This document shows positions 31,394-43,024 of a stretch of DNA of 64,000 bases, piece after piece. The position numbers and the translations under genes are program-made. Below the pieces are notes generated by a model. The model saw only the letters and a list, made by a program, of their open reading frames with translations, was not told the DNA's origin and made no database searches. The stretch's first letter is position 1; every line of letters starts with the position of its first letter. Source of the DNA: Branchipolynoe longqiensis (lineage: Eukaryota > Annelida > Polychaeta > Phyllodocida > Polynoidae); the NCBI GenBank assembly GCA_030323885.1, contig CM059186.1, positions 21,967,849 to 22,031,848 on the forward strand. Direction: 5' to 3'.

Positions 31394-31872
31394 TTAAAGC
31401 TGCATAGTCTGATAGAACATTTAGGAAAATGTGCAATATTTCTACTTCAAATATCTTCAAAGTTAGTCATATAATGGAAGTTACTTCAAAGTAAAGTGTG
31501 GTAAGCTATGACAATCAACCTAATATATTGACCAGACGGGATGGCCGAATAAGTCGAGCGTCCGTCTCCCATTTTGGTAGATCGTGGTATTCGAACCCAC
31601 AGGTTTGAACCCTGGTCGAGTCAAACCAATGACTTACAAATTGATACTTATCGCTTCCTAGCCAGGCGCTCAGTATTAGTAGGATGGGGCAAAGGACTGG
31701 CTGGCTCAGTGTCAGGATAATGTGACTGGTTGGGGTATCAGGTCATGGTGCTGATGGCCTGGTCTCCTAGTGGGGCATCACTATAAAGACAACATGAGTG
31801 TGCACTGTCACAAGTCAGTACCCTTCCTGATATGACCTAATATGTTGCCAGGACGTAAAACTAAAACGAACA
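31394..31872 (+). mobile_element. M1 remnant followed by S1 SINE, head B
   Basis: M1 starts TTAAAGCTGCATAGTCTGAT (31394) and runs to about 31530. A complete plus-strand S1 (31531-31872, CCAGACGGGATGGCCGAAT) follows. The M1 end does not resume, so the M1 was already rearranged. Confidence 0.8.
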
Positions 31873-32033
31873 ATGGAGAATAATGATTTAAATGTCCCGC
31901 AATCATTATTTTAAATAGACAACCAATAATTTGATGACGTCATAAACTGCTGGCCAATGGAGGTATTGGAAACAGAAAAAGGAAAGAGAAAAAAAGATTG
32001 ATTCCTGAAAAAAGTGGCAGGTCCATCCGTTAG

Positions 32034-32734
32034 TAAAGTTGCATAGTCCGATGGTTTTGAGTTTCTAACATTTTCAGAGATAGTAAGTTGATTGCTAACA
32101 TCTACCTTACATTAGTTTGAAGGAATCTTGATTTAGAATGGCTAATTAATAGAAATAAAGAACAATAAACACATTATTTTCAGACAATTTGTTTGTTGAA
32201 TATGTTATCTCTTTGAGTGCCAAACGGGTTGTTTCTAGGTGGTGCAGTTTTAGATATATATATCCTTTTTCTGTGTGAAGATTGCGCATTGCCTGGAATT
32301 GAGTTTGCCGAACGTGCAGTGTAAAACGTCAATTTTATTCAAAATTAATAGAAATACAAAACACTAAGCATATACATTTTAAAAAATCTGTTTGTTAAAC
32401 ATTTGATTTGTTTGTGTGCCAAGCAGTTTGTTTCTAAGTTGTGCGGTTTTAGAGATATTTCACTTTTTCTCATGGCCATTTAGTTTGCCGATACACTCAG
32501 AGTTAGAAAATGGCAAAACACGCAAGACCTTGGCCCCTCATGAGTCGCCACCTGCTGACAGTATATTGCAGAAGGGTGTTGCAACAAAAGTCCCCCATTA
32601 AGTTGACTTAGTATGCCCTTATATATAGCAACAATGTTTAATAATTGCTATCTAAATTGGATAAGTAGGTTCAAACCTAGATAAGTGTTTTGCTATTGAA
32701 AATATGATATTTTTGTCGGACTATGTAACTTTAT
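32034..32734 (+). mobile_element. M1 MITE with about 390-bp internal insertion
   Basis: Left end TAAAGTTGCATAGTCCGATG; right end GTCGGACTATGTAACTTTA. About 32190-32575 is foreign. It contains a diverged direct repeat (TGTTTGTTGAATATG...GTGCAGTTTTAGATAT near 32190 and again near 32388). Confidence 0.8.
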
Positions 32735-32995
32735 TCAATAACAAATCTATTTTGAAAAGCATGAGCCTGCCAACTGTTCTCCAGATCATATTTCAAGTGT
32801 TGTTTTCGTGTCGGTAGACATCTTGGCAGAAAAATAATAAGAGAAATAGGAAAGGGAGAGCTTCAGATCTTTGTGCTATACATCCGAGATGGAAAATAGT
32901 AAATAGTGTGAAACCTGAAGCCTTAAAAAAGAAAAGCTCTCTTCAGATTTAGAAATAATCACCCAGCTGTGGAAAGTGGCAAGCAGCGTTATGGC

Positions 32996-33935
32996 TGGTA
33001 GATTGGTGGAGTGTGTGTGTGAGTGTGTGGGGGGAGGGTGTGTGGGAGCGTGTGTGTGTCTATGTGGGTGTATGTGCGTGTGAGTGTTGGTGTGTGTGAG
33101 TGGGTATATGAGTGTGTGGGTGTGGGTGGGAGTCTGTGTGTGTGAGTGTGTGTGAGTCTGGGTGTGTATGTGGGAGCCTCGGTATGTGCGTGTCGGAGTG
33201 TGTGTGTCGGAATCGGTGTGTGTGTGGGCATGTGGGTGTGTTTGTGTGTGAGTCTTGGTGTGTGTGAGAGTGTGTGTGTGAGTCTTGGTGTGTGTGAGAG
33301 TGTGTGTGTGTGAGTCTGGTGTGTGTGGGAGTGTGTGTGGGGTGAGTGCGTGTGTTTGTGTGGAGTTCTGTGTGTGTGGAGGGTGTTTTTGTGTGCGTGG
33401 GAGTGCCGGGGAGTGTGTGGGGGACGTGTGTGTTTTTGTGTGTGAGTATGGGTGTATCTGGGAGTGTGTGTGTGAGTGTGCGCGTGGGAGTCTGTGGGAG
33501 TGTGTGGAGGATGTATGTGTTTTTGAGTGTGAATCTGGGTGAGTATGGGAGTGTGTCTATGAGCCTGGGCGTATGTGTGTGTGGCTGTGTGGGGGGAAGT
33601 GGGTGTGTTTGTATGTGTGTGAGTCAAGGTATGGGTGGGTAGGTGGTAGTGTATGTGGGTGTGGGTATTTGTGTGTGTGTAAGTCTGGGTGTATGGGTGG
33701 GAATGTGTGTAGGTGTGTCTGTGTGTGTGAGTATGTGTCTGTAGGTGTGTGTAGGTGTGTGGAGGTGTGTAGGTGTGTGTAGGTGTGTGTAGGTGTGCGT
33801 GGGCGTATGCGTATGTGTGGCTGTGTGTGTGGGTGTGCTTGTGTGTGAGTCTGGGTGTGTCTGGGTGTGTGGGTGAGTATGTGTAGGAGTCTGGGTGTGT
33901 GTTGATGTGTGTGTGTGGGTGGTCGGAGGGTGTAA
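32996..33935. repeat. GT-rich irregular minisatellite
   Basis: About 940 bp of (GTGT)n with recurring GTGTGAGTCTGGGTGTGTG and GTGTGGGAGTGTGTG. The minus strand reads as a 326-codon His/Thr/Pro frame, an artefact of CA repeats. Confidence 0.95.
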
Positions 33936-34043
33936 ATAAGCACCTAGGTTTCACAGACTCAGTAATCATTCACATCCGGCTTCAAGACATCTTCACTTTG
34001 CTCCAGAACCTAAATTCAATACCCCACCGCATGGGTTATTGCG

Positions 34044-34502
34044 GTATTGCGTCACAGCAACATCCAAGGTCATATCAGGACTGGCACATATTAGAACCAG
34101 TCCCCTTCTCCAATGCCAGACTCTCTCTCTATATAGCATATTTATTTCCTATGTACATTCCCTTCTGCGCCTTTATACTCGCATAATCCATATACATCAC
34201 ATATACATATAATTATGTGCATGCGGTGTGCTTTTCTCCCACCTTAACATCACCAAAGGAATGGTCTCAGACTTGTGACAATGCACACTCATGGCGACTT
34301 CATAGTGCTGCCAATTTTCCAATCAGTCACATTATCGTGACACTGAGCTAACCAGTCCTTTCCCTATCCTCATAATGTCGAGTGCCAGGCTAGATAGCGA
34401 CAAGTATGGATTTAGTAAGTCATTGGTTTGACTCGACTGGGATTCCTACTCCTGACCGTCTATAGAGGAAGCCTGTGCTCTTCCCGATTCGGCCACCATG
34501 TC
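34044..34502 (-). mobile_element. S1 SINE, head A, split by about 170 bp
   Basis: The tail part (34044-34086) is separated from the rest (about 34262-34502) by AT-rich sequence including CATATACATATAATTATGTG. No TIR or duplication was found for the insert. Confidence 0.75.
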
Positions 34503-34847
34503 CGATACCTCTCCATGACGTTGCAACTTCTGGCAGAGGCCTTAGCAGCAATACGCATTCCCATTTTCTTACCTCGGTTTTGAATCTGCGAATAATTGCC
34601 ATTCCACACGCATAATGTGTCCTCTTCCTGCTCAATCCAGGACCCCAATGGTAATTACCAATTAGCTTAGCTCGTCAGTCACGCAAAAGACAAAAGCCAT
34701 CAGCATAGCTCCTAACATAGTGTTCATACAGACGGTTTGAGGAGATAAGAGTGGGTAGTAAATATGGCTCTGACAGTATCCTTCCTTCTCCATCAGAGAT
34801 AACATACTTCATGGGGGCCATGATTAGTAGTAGAACCTAGCTAAATG
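34503..34847. other. No recognisable feature
   Basis: Single-copy in this window. It contains ordinary AT-rich sequence up to the H element. Confidence 0.45.
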
Positions 34848-34850
34848 TTA

Positions 34851-35507
34851 TACCCCTGTCACACTACGACGTAACGAGCGAACGTGAGCCTAAGGTGGTG
34901 ATTTTTCGTCATTACATTGACGTATGTTGGATTACGTTTTGCTGACGTTTTGATGACGTCAGAATGACGTCGAGCTAGGTCACATTACGTCGTATTACTT
35001 TGAGTTACGTCGAGGTTTTGGACATGTTCAAAACTTTCGACGTAGCTTAAACGTAAGGGTTTACGTTCGCCGTATGTTCTGTTCACGTTTAGCGAACGTC
35101 AATGACGTTAAACGGATGTTAGGCAAATGCTGCTCACTACGTTCAACTACGTTCCACTACGTTGACCCACATTAAACCGAGTGCAAATGCCCACGCGGGT
35201 TAATGAGAACGTCAGGAGAATGTCAGGAGAACGTAATTCAATGTACGTTCAACGTCTCATGACGTATGTAACATCACGTAATGTTCTTCTGGCAATGGAA
35301 TAACGTTCATATGATTCCGTGAGCGTAATGACATTGTCCTCTCTGTTTGAATGACGGTATCACTACACTTTACCGATGTTACGCTCTCGTCCACTACGCT
35401 GCATCCATGTTCAACTTGTGCCCAAATTTGCATACTACGCCGAGAAGTTCAACATTCTTCACGTTCTCCCTATGTTGACGTCGTTACGTCATAGTGTGAC
35501 AGGGCCT
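34851..35507. mobile_element. H hairpin element 3 (657 bp)
   Basis: The TIRs read TACCCCTGTCACACTACGAC and the complement of GTGTGACAGGGCCT. TTA lies on both sides (34848-34850 and 35508-35510). The interior is built from ACGT-centred words (GACGTC, ACGTTC, ACGTAAT) and includes TACGTTCAACTACGTTCCAC near 35148. There is no coding capacity. Confidence 0.85.
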
Positions 35508-35696
35508 TTAGTAAGGCATGTTTAACACACAAAATAGTAGAAAAGTTAGTTAAAGTTACATAATTCAAAACAAGGGAACCAGGACTGGGAATAAATTTAT
35601 AATTTATTTACAATGAGATAGGTTTACACAACATAGGTGAAAATTCAATTGGCAATTTTTACATGTTGAGATAATGAGTACATAACACACAAATAC

Positions 35697-35914
35697 AAAG
35701 CAGATCCTCTACTCTCAACTGTCTTTGGGTTACAGAAAGAGGGGGCGCCCTCGTCTCCGGTTGATTTACTGTTCATCAAGAGAAACCTGAAGCTGAGAGA
35801 CATTAAAACCGACTCATGGACATCACTCTCACAGAAGAGAGCTAAATGGAGAGCGACAGTCAAGCAATGAAAGCAGTCTTTGTCGCATCACGACCGACAG
35901 CATGATGATGATGA
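35697..35914 (+). pseudogene. LINE 3' end, family L-c, internally rearranged
   Basis: Matches 48040-48260: CAGATCCTCTACTCTCAACT, GGGCGCCCTCGTCTCCGG, AAACCTGAAGCTGAGAGAC and GCTAAATGGAGAG, then ATGATGATG. The join near 35770 (TTGATTTACTGTTCATC) replaces part of the RT end. Confidence 0.85.
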
Positions 35915-36249
35915 ACACGCAAATCAATTTATTCACGACAAGGGGTACGGGTTCAATAACAAAGCCGGCACCTCTGATGCTCAGCCCTACATTGTGAACC
36001 ATTTGTACAGTGAGGTGGGTGGGAGGCAAACGCTGCTGTGAAGGTGCTTACTGGTGTACATGCCAAACGAATGTGAGATAATGGTCATATGTGAATCAGG
36101 AAGAAAGGTTCAGTTACTAAGTATGAACATAATAAGAAGGGGGGTTTCATGGGGACAGGCATTTGTTATGGGGTTACCGTGCCTAGCAACCCAACAGACT
36201 ATTAGTATCACCCGATCACTAGTTTCCAAGTTATGAATTACCAATGTTA
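35915..36249. other. No recognisable feature
   Basis: No second copy in the window and no supported frame. Confidence 0.4.
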
Positions 36250-36856
36250 CCAGATTACATGCACAATCCAATAATTTTGAGTTTCTGCCAACGGAATGAG
36301 CCTGTGAATGATTCTAGTTGGATCTTACTAAGGTACATGATTAATCAATATTAACCTACTTACTAACTCAATAGCCCCCCACCTGAGATTACCACAAACA
36401 CAAGTTCAATCAGAAAGGCCCACCCTACATCCCCCATCACCCTTTCAACGAGTATGTTACTACTAGAAAGATAATCAGTTATGCCCCACCCCTTACTAAC
36501 GCTTCCCATACTAGTCTAACATAGTTACCTCCCCGTATATGTTTCTTTTTTCTCTTATCTTGTCCTTTACCTATCATTCATGTGCCGATGTTTTGCTTAT
36601 TTCCCTGTAATTGTCTATCTGTATACTGTTGTAGATTTGATTACTGTGTAGAGGCAATTGTGATTAGGGCTGGAAGACCAGTGCATTAGCATTGACAACA
36701 TGTTATTCAGAGGAATAAAAACACTTGAACAAAAACAAAAAGAAACAGGGTTAATTAATACATGCACCAGTATCAAAGTTGGATATCTATGACCAAATCG
36801 AAATATGTGTTTTGCTTTTGAAAATGTGATGTTTTAATAACACTATGCAGCTTTAA
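36250..36856 (+). mobile_element. M1 MITE split by about 450 bp
   Basis: The left end (TGCACAATCCAATAATTTTG, 36258) and the right end (ATGCACCAGTATCAAAGTTG...CACTATGCAGCTTTAA, 36765-36854) are separated by unassigned sequence 36300-36750. Confidence 0.7.
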
Positions 36857-37033
36857 GCTGAAACAATATTGTGTCTTTCCTGATCAGCCCCTCACTAAAG
36901 AAACTAAGCCAACCTGAATGTGATCTATCATTAGATGGGAATTCCATAAGTACTGTCTTATGATGATTAATTAATGTACACCAGAGTACTGAGTACACTG
37001 AGTTGCTTGATACCCAATATTGTACTTATTGGG

Positions 37034-37473
37034 ATCATTTGTTTGTTTGTCGTTGTTTTATGTCCTAGCAACATCTAAGGTCATATCAGGACGGGTACCG
37101 ATTGTGTTCAAGTTGTATCTTCTACTTCTAGATGAAGTTTATTTATATGTATGTTTGATCCGAACGACATTTAATATAATATCAGGATGGGTACCAACTT
37201 GTGACAGTATGCACTCATAGTGCTGCCCCACTGGGAGACCAGGCTGCCTGCACCATGACTCGATATCCCAGTCAGTCACATTATCCTGACACTGAGCCAA
37301 CCAGTCATTGCTTTCCCTATCCTTATAATGCGAAGTATATGTCTCGGAAGCGACAAGTATAAACTTTCAAGTCATTGGGTTGACTCGACCAGAGCTTGAA
37401 CTCGCCATTTCGAATCCCACGATCTACCAACACGGGAGACGGACGCTCAACTCATTCGGCCATCCCATCTGGT
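37034..37473 (-). mobile_element. S1 SINE, head B, preceded by a duplicate tail
   Basis: A tail fragment (37038-37102) and a fuller S1 (37176-37473) both contain the ATATCAGGA...GGGTACC segment. They are separated by 73 unrelated bases. Confidence 0.82.
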
Positions 37474-37887
37474 CCTGGTCGCCCTCCTCACTAGAAGGAG
37501 CCATTCTAAGGCACTGTAACACTAACAGGTGTGTACAATTAAAACATAATACAACATATTTAGAACTTGGTTTAAGATATATTTGTGAAGGGTAGCAATT
37601 TTCATTTGCCAGAAAATAAACATGGAGTGCTTCTATATATGATAATAGCTAATGCGCAAGAATACCTGTAGCTGATTAGCACCACTGTAGCGGCTTTCTT
37701 ATGCCATTCATCAACAGCAACATTCATAGCTTACTTTAATTATGACACCTTTGCCTCTTCCCTGACGTTGTTTACTCCCGGCGTCTGTTGCGGGTCACGT
37801 GAGCCCATATTGCCGTGAACTTGGGATCAAAGGACTCGCGCCTGCGCAAAGCGAATCTACAATCTCAATGACAGTAATATGTAATTA
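37474..37887. other. No recognisable feature
   Basis: Includes a GC-rich patch (GCGTCTGTTGCGGGTCACGT near 37780). No repeat match or supported frame. Confidence 0.4.
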
Positions 37888-38476
37888 CAGTAAAACCTCT
37901 CTAAATGGAGCGACCATGGGACTGACTTTAAATGGTCCATTTAGGGAGGTAGTCGGTTTAGGGAATTAATAAAAAATCATTACAATGGTATTGTATTGAC
38001 GATCATTGGCGACCCACATAAAGCGATCGATATAGGGGAGTGGTCGATCTGTGGAGGTGGTCGGTTAGGGAGCCTTTACTGTACAGTAAAACCTTTATAA
38101 ATGGAGCGACCATGGGACTGACTTTAAATGGTCCATTTTGGGAGGTAGTCGGTTTAGGGAGTTAATAAAAAAATCATTACAATGGTATTGTATGGGCGAT
38201 CGTTGGGGACCCAAATAAAGCGATTCATATAAGGGAGTGGTCGATATGTGGAGGTGGTCGGTTGGAGAGGCTAAATTTTACAGTAAAACCTCTCTAAATC
38301 GACTGACCATGGTACCGACTTTAAATGGTCCATTTAGGGAGGTGGTCTGTTTAGGGAGTTTTAAAAAAATCATTACAATGGTATTGTACGGGCGATCGTT
38401 GGGGACCCAAATATAGCGATCGATATATAGAGGAGTGGTCGATCTGTGGAGGTGGTCGGTTAGAGAGGTTTTATTG
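37888..38476 (+). mobile_element. Three tandem P1 pogo-like MITEs
   Basis: Head-to-tail copies start at 37888, 38084 and 38281 (CAGTAAAACC...TTTACTG, period about 196). The first two share a single TA junction. Internal AATGGTCCATTTAGGGAGG and GCGATCGATATAGGGGAG are present in all three with substitutions. Confidence 0.9.
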
Positions 38477-38747
38477 TAAGTGATATCTCCAAGAAACGCG
38501 ACATGTGCCCTGCAATTTACTCAGTGCAATGACTAACCTGTGGGTCTGAGATAATGACCATTCGCATAATGCAGTGATTATATGTACTTTAACGAATTAC
38601 GATATATCCGCTGACTACTCAGCGATACGACACCTGCGCATCATGTAATTTGTGTAGAGATGTGTATTATTAAATAACTCAGCCTTCTGCATTTACCTAG
38701 AAAGCCATTCAGTAAGTTTGACACTTCGCCAATAAATCGAAACCGAA
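38477..38747. other. No recognisable feature
   Basis: AT-rich single-copy sequence between P1 and the RT fragment. Confidence 0.4.
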
Positions 38748-38925
38748 ACGGACTTGGGCGTAACCTTCGACTCCCAGCTCTCCTTTCAGAAACACATGAG
38801 GACTATCATCTCAAATGCTAACCAGAGAATAGGAATAATTAAAAGAACTTTCCATCGCCTCAACAAGAACAATTTTCTCATTCTATTGAAGTCTCTTGTT
38901 AGGCCAATTTTGGAATTGGAGGCTA
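38748..38925 (+). pseudogene. CR1/Jockey-like RT fragment, family L-d
   Basis: The frame reads LGVTFDSQLSFQKHM, then NANQRIGIIKRTFHRL, then LLKSLVRPILE. This is the segment after the catalytic core of CR1/Jockey-type reverse transcriptases (typically LGV..D..L.F..H and Y.SLVRP.LEY). Both ends are missing. It stops exactly where the GGAGGCTAAC inverted repeat begins. Confidence 0.8.
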
Positions 38926-39227
38926 ACGGAGTTGAACGGAGTTGAACGTAGTTGAACGTAGTTGAACGTAGTTGAACGTAGTTGAACGTAGTTGAACGTA
39001 GTTGAACGTAGTTGAACGTAGTTGAACGTAGTTGAACATAGTTGAACATAGTTGAACGTAGTTGAACATAGTTGAGCGTAGTTGAAGGTAGTTGAACGTA
39101 GTTGAGCGTAGTTGAATGTAGTTGAACCTACCGACATCCGTACCATAATGTATTTATCCATACCGTAATGTATTTATCCGTACCAAAACCTGCCGTACCT
39201 TAACATATTTCAAAGTAGTTAGCCTCC
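38918..39227. repeat. GTTGAACGTA array between GGAGGCTAAC inverted ends
   Basis: About 19 units of GTTGAACGTA (38935-39126) are bounded by GGAGGCTAAC (38918) and GTTAGCCTCC (39218-39227). The 10-mer also occurs inside H element 3 in the other orientation, suggesting an expanded H-type interior. Confidence 0.8.
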
Positions 39228-39261
39228 ACTATGTCCACCTACGTTCAACTACGCCCACTAA

Positions 39262-40016
39262 TGGCCCTGTCACACTACGAGGCGTTTTGGGAGAAAGTTC
39301 GATGGGGTGCAGCGTGTTAGTGGCGGGTTGGAGGCGCGTTATTGGCGCGTTATGGGCGCGTTAGTAGCGTGTTATTAGCGTGTCTGTAGCGTGTCGGTAG
39401 CGTGTTATTGGCGTGTTGTCGGCGCGCTGTCGGCGCGTTTATGGCGTGGAGGCAGCGCGTTGGTATTGTGTTAGTATTGTGTGAACCCGTACATACCCGC
39501 CAGCAACACGTTAGGACGCGCCCGCAGTGCGTCCACACCCGCCGCCAACGCGTCCAGGCGCGCCGGCAACACGTCCAACGCGCCGAGATATGCTGGAGCA
39601 ATGCCAATAGCGCGCCCACTACCCGTCGATGGGACGTTACGGATGCGCCAATGGAACGGTCGCATTTTGGGGGAAAAAAAGCTAACGTTAACCGACATTG
39701 ATCAACGGTCTGCCAGCGTTCTGCCGGCACGCCGCCAACGTGTGTCGACGTGTTGCTAACGCGTCCGTAATGTGCCCGCCAACACGCTTATGCGCATTGT
39801 GGCCCGTCGAAAGTTTTGTGCAAGCAGAAAATGATCGGCACGCCCCGATGGGCGCCGACGTGTTGATTCACACGTTGCTATCCCTCAATGTGTACCGACG
39901 AGCCGGTAACGCGCCGGTAACGCACCGGTAATGTACCGGATGTGTACCGACATTTCGACGAAAAAGGCAACACGTTGACGCGCGTTGGTGGGAAACGTTG
40001 TAGTGTGACAGGGCCT
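39262..40016. mobile_element. H hairpin element 4 (755 bp)
   Basis: TIRs TGGCCCTGTCACACTACGA and the complement of TAGTGTGACAGGGCCT, with TAA at 39259-39261 and 40017-40019. The interior is made of GCGCGTTA/GTAGCGTG/AACGCGCCGG words and is very CpG-rich. The open frames over it are shadows of these words. Confidence 0.87.
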
Positions 40017-40019
40017 TAA

Positions 40020-40404
40020 CATGTATGTGACCGGGGCATAAGTGTCTGAAGTGAAATGCGATGTAGCCAATGGCTAAAGCCAACTATACACTGGACGACG
40101 GACGACCCACCAGAACTGGTTGTCTTGACAACTCCCCTAAAGCCACACTATCTTTTCCAGCCTCCTATTGACTCAGCCCCTCATCAGTGTCCTGACTCAT
40201 TGATTGATGCACAGGGTCGTGTTGGGAATAATTAATTTCCGTGACACTTTACTGAGTGTGCCACATGCCACGACATTATCATTCAATCAGTTAGAAAGAG
40301 AGAGAGAAGAAAGAAGAACAGCAAGTCTAGGAGGCCAATTTGCATTGATCAGTGAAGTAGATAGATGCGCCTTCTAGCAGTCAGTAAGTAAGCACAGATC
40401 AGTC
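40020..40404. other. Unassigned; possible H-type left end
   Basis: GCCAACTATACACTGGACGACGG (from 40079, after CTAAA) resembles an H-type terminus, but no matching right end was found. The remainder has a GAGAGAGA patch near 40297. Confidence 0.35.
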
Positions 40405-40417
40405 ACCAGTTGCAATA

Positions 40418-40740
40418 CCGGGCGCGTTGGCCGAATCGGTAGAGCGCTGGCCTCGCATGTGTAAGGTTGGGAGTTTGGCTCCCGGTCGAGTCAACTCAGT
40501 GATTTATAAAATTGATACTTGTCACTTCCTAGCCTGACGCTCAGCATTAATAGGATAGAGCAAGGACTGGTTAGCTCAGTATCAGGATAATGAGTGGGAT
40601 ATTGGGTCATGGTACCAGCAGCCTGATTTCCAAGTGGGGCAGCACAATAAGGTCGCTATGAGTGGGCACTGTCGCAAGTCGGCACCTGTCCTGATATGAC
40701 CTTTGATGCTGCCAGGGCATAAACATCCAACAACCAACCA
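40418..40740 (+). mobile_element. S1 SINE, head A, with about 13-bp TSD
   Basis: Head GGCCGAATCGGTAGAGCG, core and tail. ACCAGTTGCAATA (40405-40417) and ACCAGCTGCAGTA (40741-40753) flank it. Confidence 0.9.
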
Positions 40741-40914
40741 ACCAGCTGCAGTAAAAAGCCACTGCGTTCTATTACACCATCTGTAAATAGGTCATGGCTG
40801 GAATCATGATATATTTTGCTAATTGATTGCCAAACATCCCAAAGGCGTTCTATCCAGGGTTCAAATCTCCATGTATTTTTTTTTTTTTTTTTAAACAACA
40901 AAATTTTAAAACAA

Positions 40915-41075
40915 CAAAAATAGTTGACTCAAACCAATGACTAAGCAATTTTATACGAGTGACTAACTAGTCTGGCGCTTGGCATTACTAGGATGGGGCA
41001 AGAACAAGTGGAATGGGGAAGACCAAGTGTCCGCGATTGAAATTTTGCCCTACTTAATCGAGAAATGCAATCACA
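40915..41075 (+). mobile_element. S1s SINE (short tail), headless
   Basis: CAAACCAATGACTAAGCAAT, then GGCATTACTAGGATGGGGCAAG, then GTGGAATGGGGAAGACCAAG. It is preceded by T16 and AAAACAACAA low-complexity sequence at about 40877-40920. Confidence 0.8.
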
Positions 41076-41368
41076 ATAAATATTGTTTAAAAGGATAATT
41101 TTCTACTGATTGAGTGTGTGGATGAGAATTCGGTTATCGGGCCAGTTGGTAGAATGAGCGAGATGAGACGGAAGTGGAAGTGTAACGAAGAAATCGTCTA
41201 GCGGAGGGAGAGGAGGGTGGTGGCTGTGTGTTTGTGTGTTTGTGTGTTTGTGGGTGTGAGGGGTGAGAGTTAATGGAGAGGATGGTAAAGGCATACTTTA
41301 ACAAGGAAGCTTCTACTGAATTCTACTGTCTGCTATTGTCCATGTCTACACATCCACATGTATATATA
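41076..41368. other. Unassigned with short GTGTGTTT repeat
   Basis: (GTGTGTTT)n at 41222-41252. Nothing else is recognisable. Confidence 0.5.
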
Positions 41369-41583
41369 CTGTATATGATCCAATAGACATGCACTGCGCG
41401 AGTGAAGACACATGGATGCACGTCTATTCAAAGCTAAAAGATTTCATGGATTTGTTTTTGTTGTGCCTCTGAAATAAAGTGGGGTTGTCTTATTTTATGT
41501 GCATTCAGTCTGAATATGATCGTAACTGTGTGCATGCTTTGAATCTTGAAATAGGGTGTGTGCTTCTATTGGGACATATACAG
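41369..41583. mobile_element. Mariner-like MITE, copy 1 (215 bp)
   Basis: CTGTATATGATCCAATAGA to TCTATTGGGACATATACAG, with TA on both sides. It is an inverted homologue of 56753-56985. Confidence 0.82.
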
Positions 41584-41597
41584 TATGTTAAATTTTT

Positions 41598-41941
41598 CAG
41601 CTGTACAGCGAGTGAGGATGCACAACAGTTACAGTGTGAAGCGGGAGGTGGCGCCAAGATCGGAGATGAGGTTGAGGAGGTCGGAGCAGTAGATGACTAG
41701 TCCAGGCTCCAGCACCCGATGACTGAGGGGAGTGCTGAGGAACAGGGGGAAGAATCTGGGCTATTATACTCGTATATTTCTTATACAGCCTATATATTAT
41801 ATATGATATATATATTATATATGTATTATATATATATTATATATATTATATATATATTATATATATATTATATATATTATATAATATATATATATTATAT
41901 ATATATTATATATATATTATATATATATTATATATATATTA
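41598..41941 (+). repeat. R3 cassette copy 2 and (TATATAT)n
   Basis: GTGGCGCC, then GCAGTAGATGACTAG, then GGGCTATTATACTCGTATAT, leads into about 150 bp of ATTATATATAT repeats. Confidence 0.85.
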
Positions 41942-42085
41942 GGCGGCTGCACGTGTGCTAGAAACGGTTATTTTCGGATATTCTATGACTACAGACGCAG
42001 TGTATTGGTCATTGCTGCTTAAAAAGAATTTAGTTCGAGCTTTTATATATGTATAAATATATATGAATATATATATATATATATG

Positions 42086-42742
42086 TGCATTACACTGCGA
42101 AACATTTTCAAAACCGAAACATTTACCTAAATCTGATCTTATATATTTACCGTACAAATGTATGCGTCCATTAAAACATGTATTGCAACTTCACGCTTTC
42201 ATCCTATACGTCTCTGCTAAAAATAAGAGCCAGAGAAACCTATGTCCAGTATTTCAGGGTTCACACCAATATTACATTGCCATGTTTTCAATTCAAATAT
42301 CTCTAAAACTTTATTATAAAAGTGACTTAAAACGAAAGTAAATTAGATCATAATTATCAACCTAATATCCTTCATGGTGTTCTCTGTGGCGGAGTGGTTA
42401 GAGTGTCTGACTTTTTTCTAGATCGGACTCCTAATCTGAAGGTCGGTGATTTGATTCCCCATGCCCCCCCGCCCCTACCTCTGCCAATTTGGATTTCCAC
42501 CGCTGTGTATGACTTACAGCATCATCAAAGGCTGTCTCATACCATGTCTGTGTGGTGTGGGAGGTTAAAAATCCCTTGGGTCAGTAAAAGTGTAGGCTCA
42601 GGCTTTCTATTGACAAACTGTCTAATGGTGAAAACAAGTCTATTCAGACTTATCCACAATAGGCAGTATAAATCTTCAAGAAAAAAAAAGGAAAATCTAA
42701 AATTATGGTAAAAACTCAAAACTATTATATTGTGCAACTGTA
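42086..42742 (-). mobile_element. M1 MITE interrupted by an S2 SINE
   Basis: Minus-oriented M1 (42086-42375, 42705-42742) is split by a plus-strand S2 (42376-42700, GGTGTTCTCTGTGGCGGAGT to CAGTATAAATCTTCAAG). Confidence 0.82.
42376..42700 (+). mobile_element. S2 SINE
   Basis: Full S2 with A box GGCGGAGTGGTTAGAGTG. The B box is degraded to GTGATTTGATTCC. Inserted into M1. Confidence 0.88.
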
Positions 42743-43024
42743 CTATACTATAATATTGTTTTCATTATTAATATTACGAGATAATGCACTACAATTGTCT
42801 TTGATGGTACAGCAGTCAGGATAGGCTAAGATACCTGCCCCCTTGTTTCAATGGTACAGCAGTCAGACTGGGCTAGGAGACCTGTTCAATTACCTTATAA
42901 ATGTGCTGTATTTCATGGGAAAGCGCTGAGTGGTGCGTCTTGTTATACATTGTCTTTTGTAATAATACTAATATGTACACAAGGGTGGATTCAACACAAC
43001 AGAACTGTTGTGTTGGTTCAACAT

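Noticed and set aside
32989..33969. 326-codon His/Thr/Pro frame
   Set aside because: Reads through CA repeats of a GT-rich tract.
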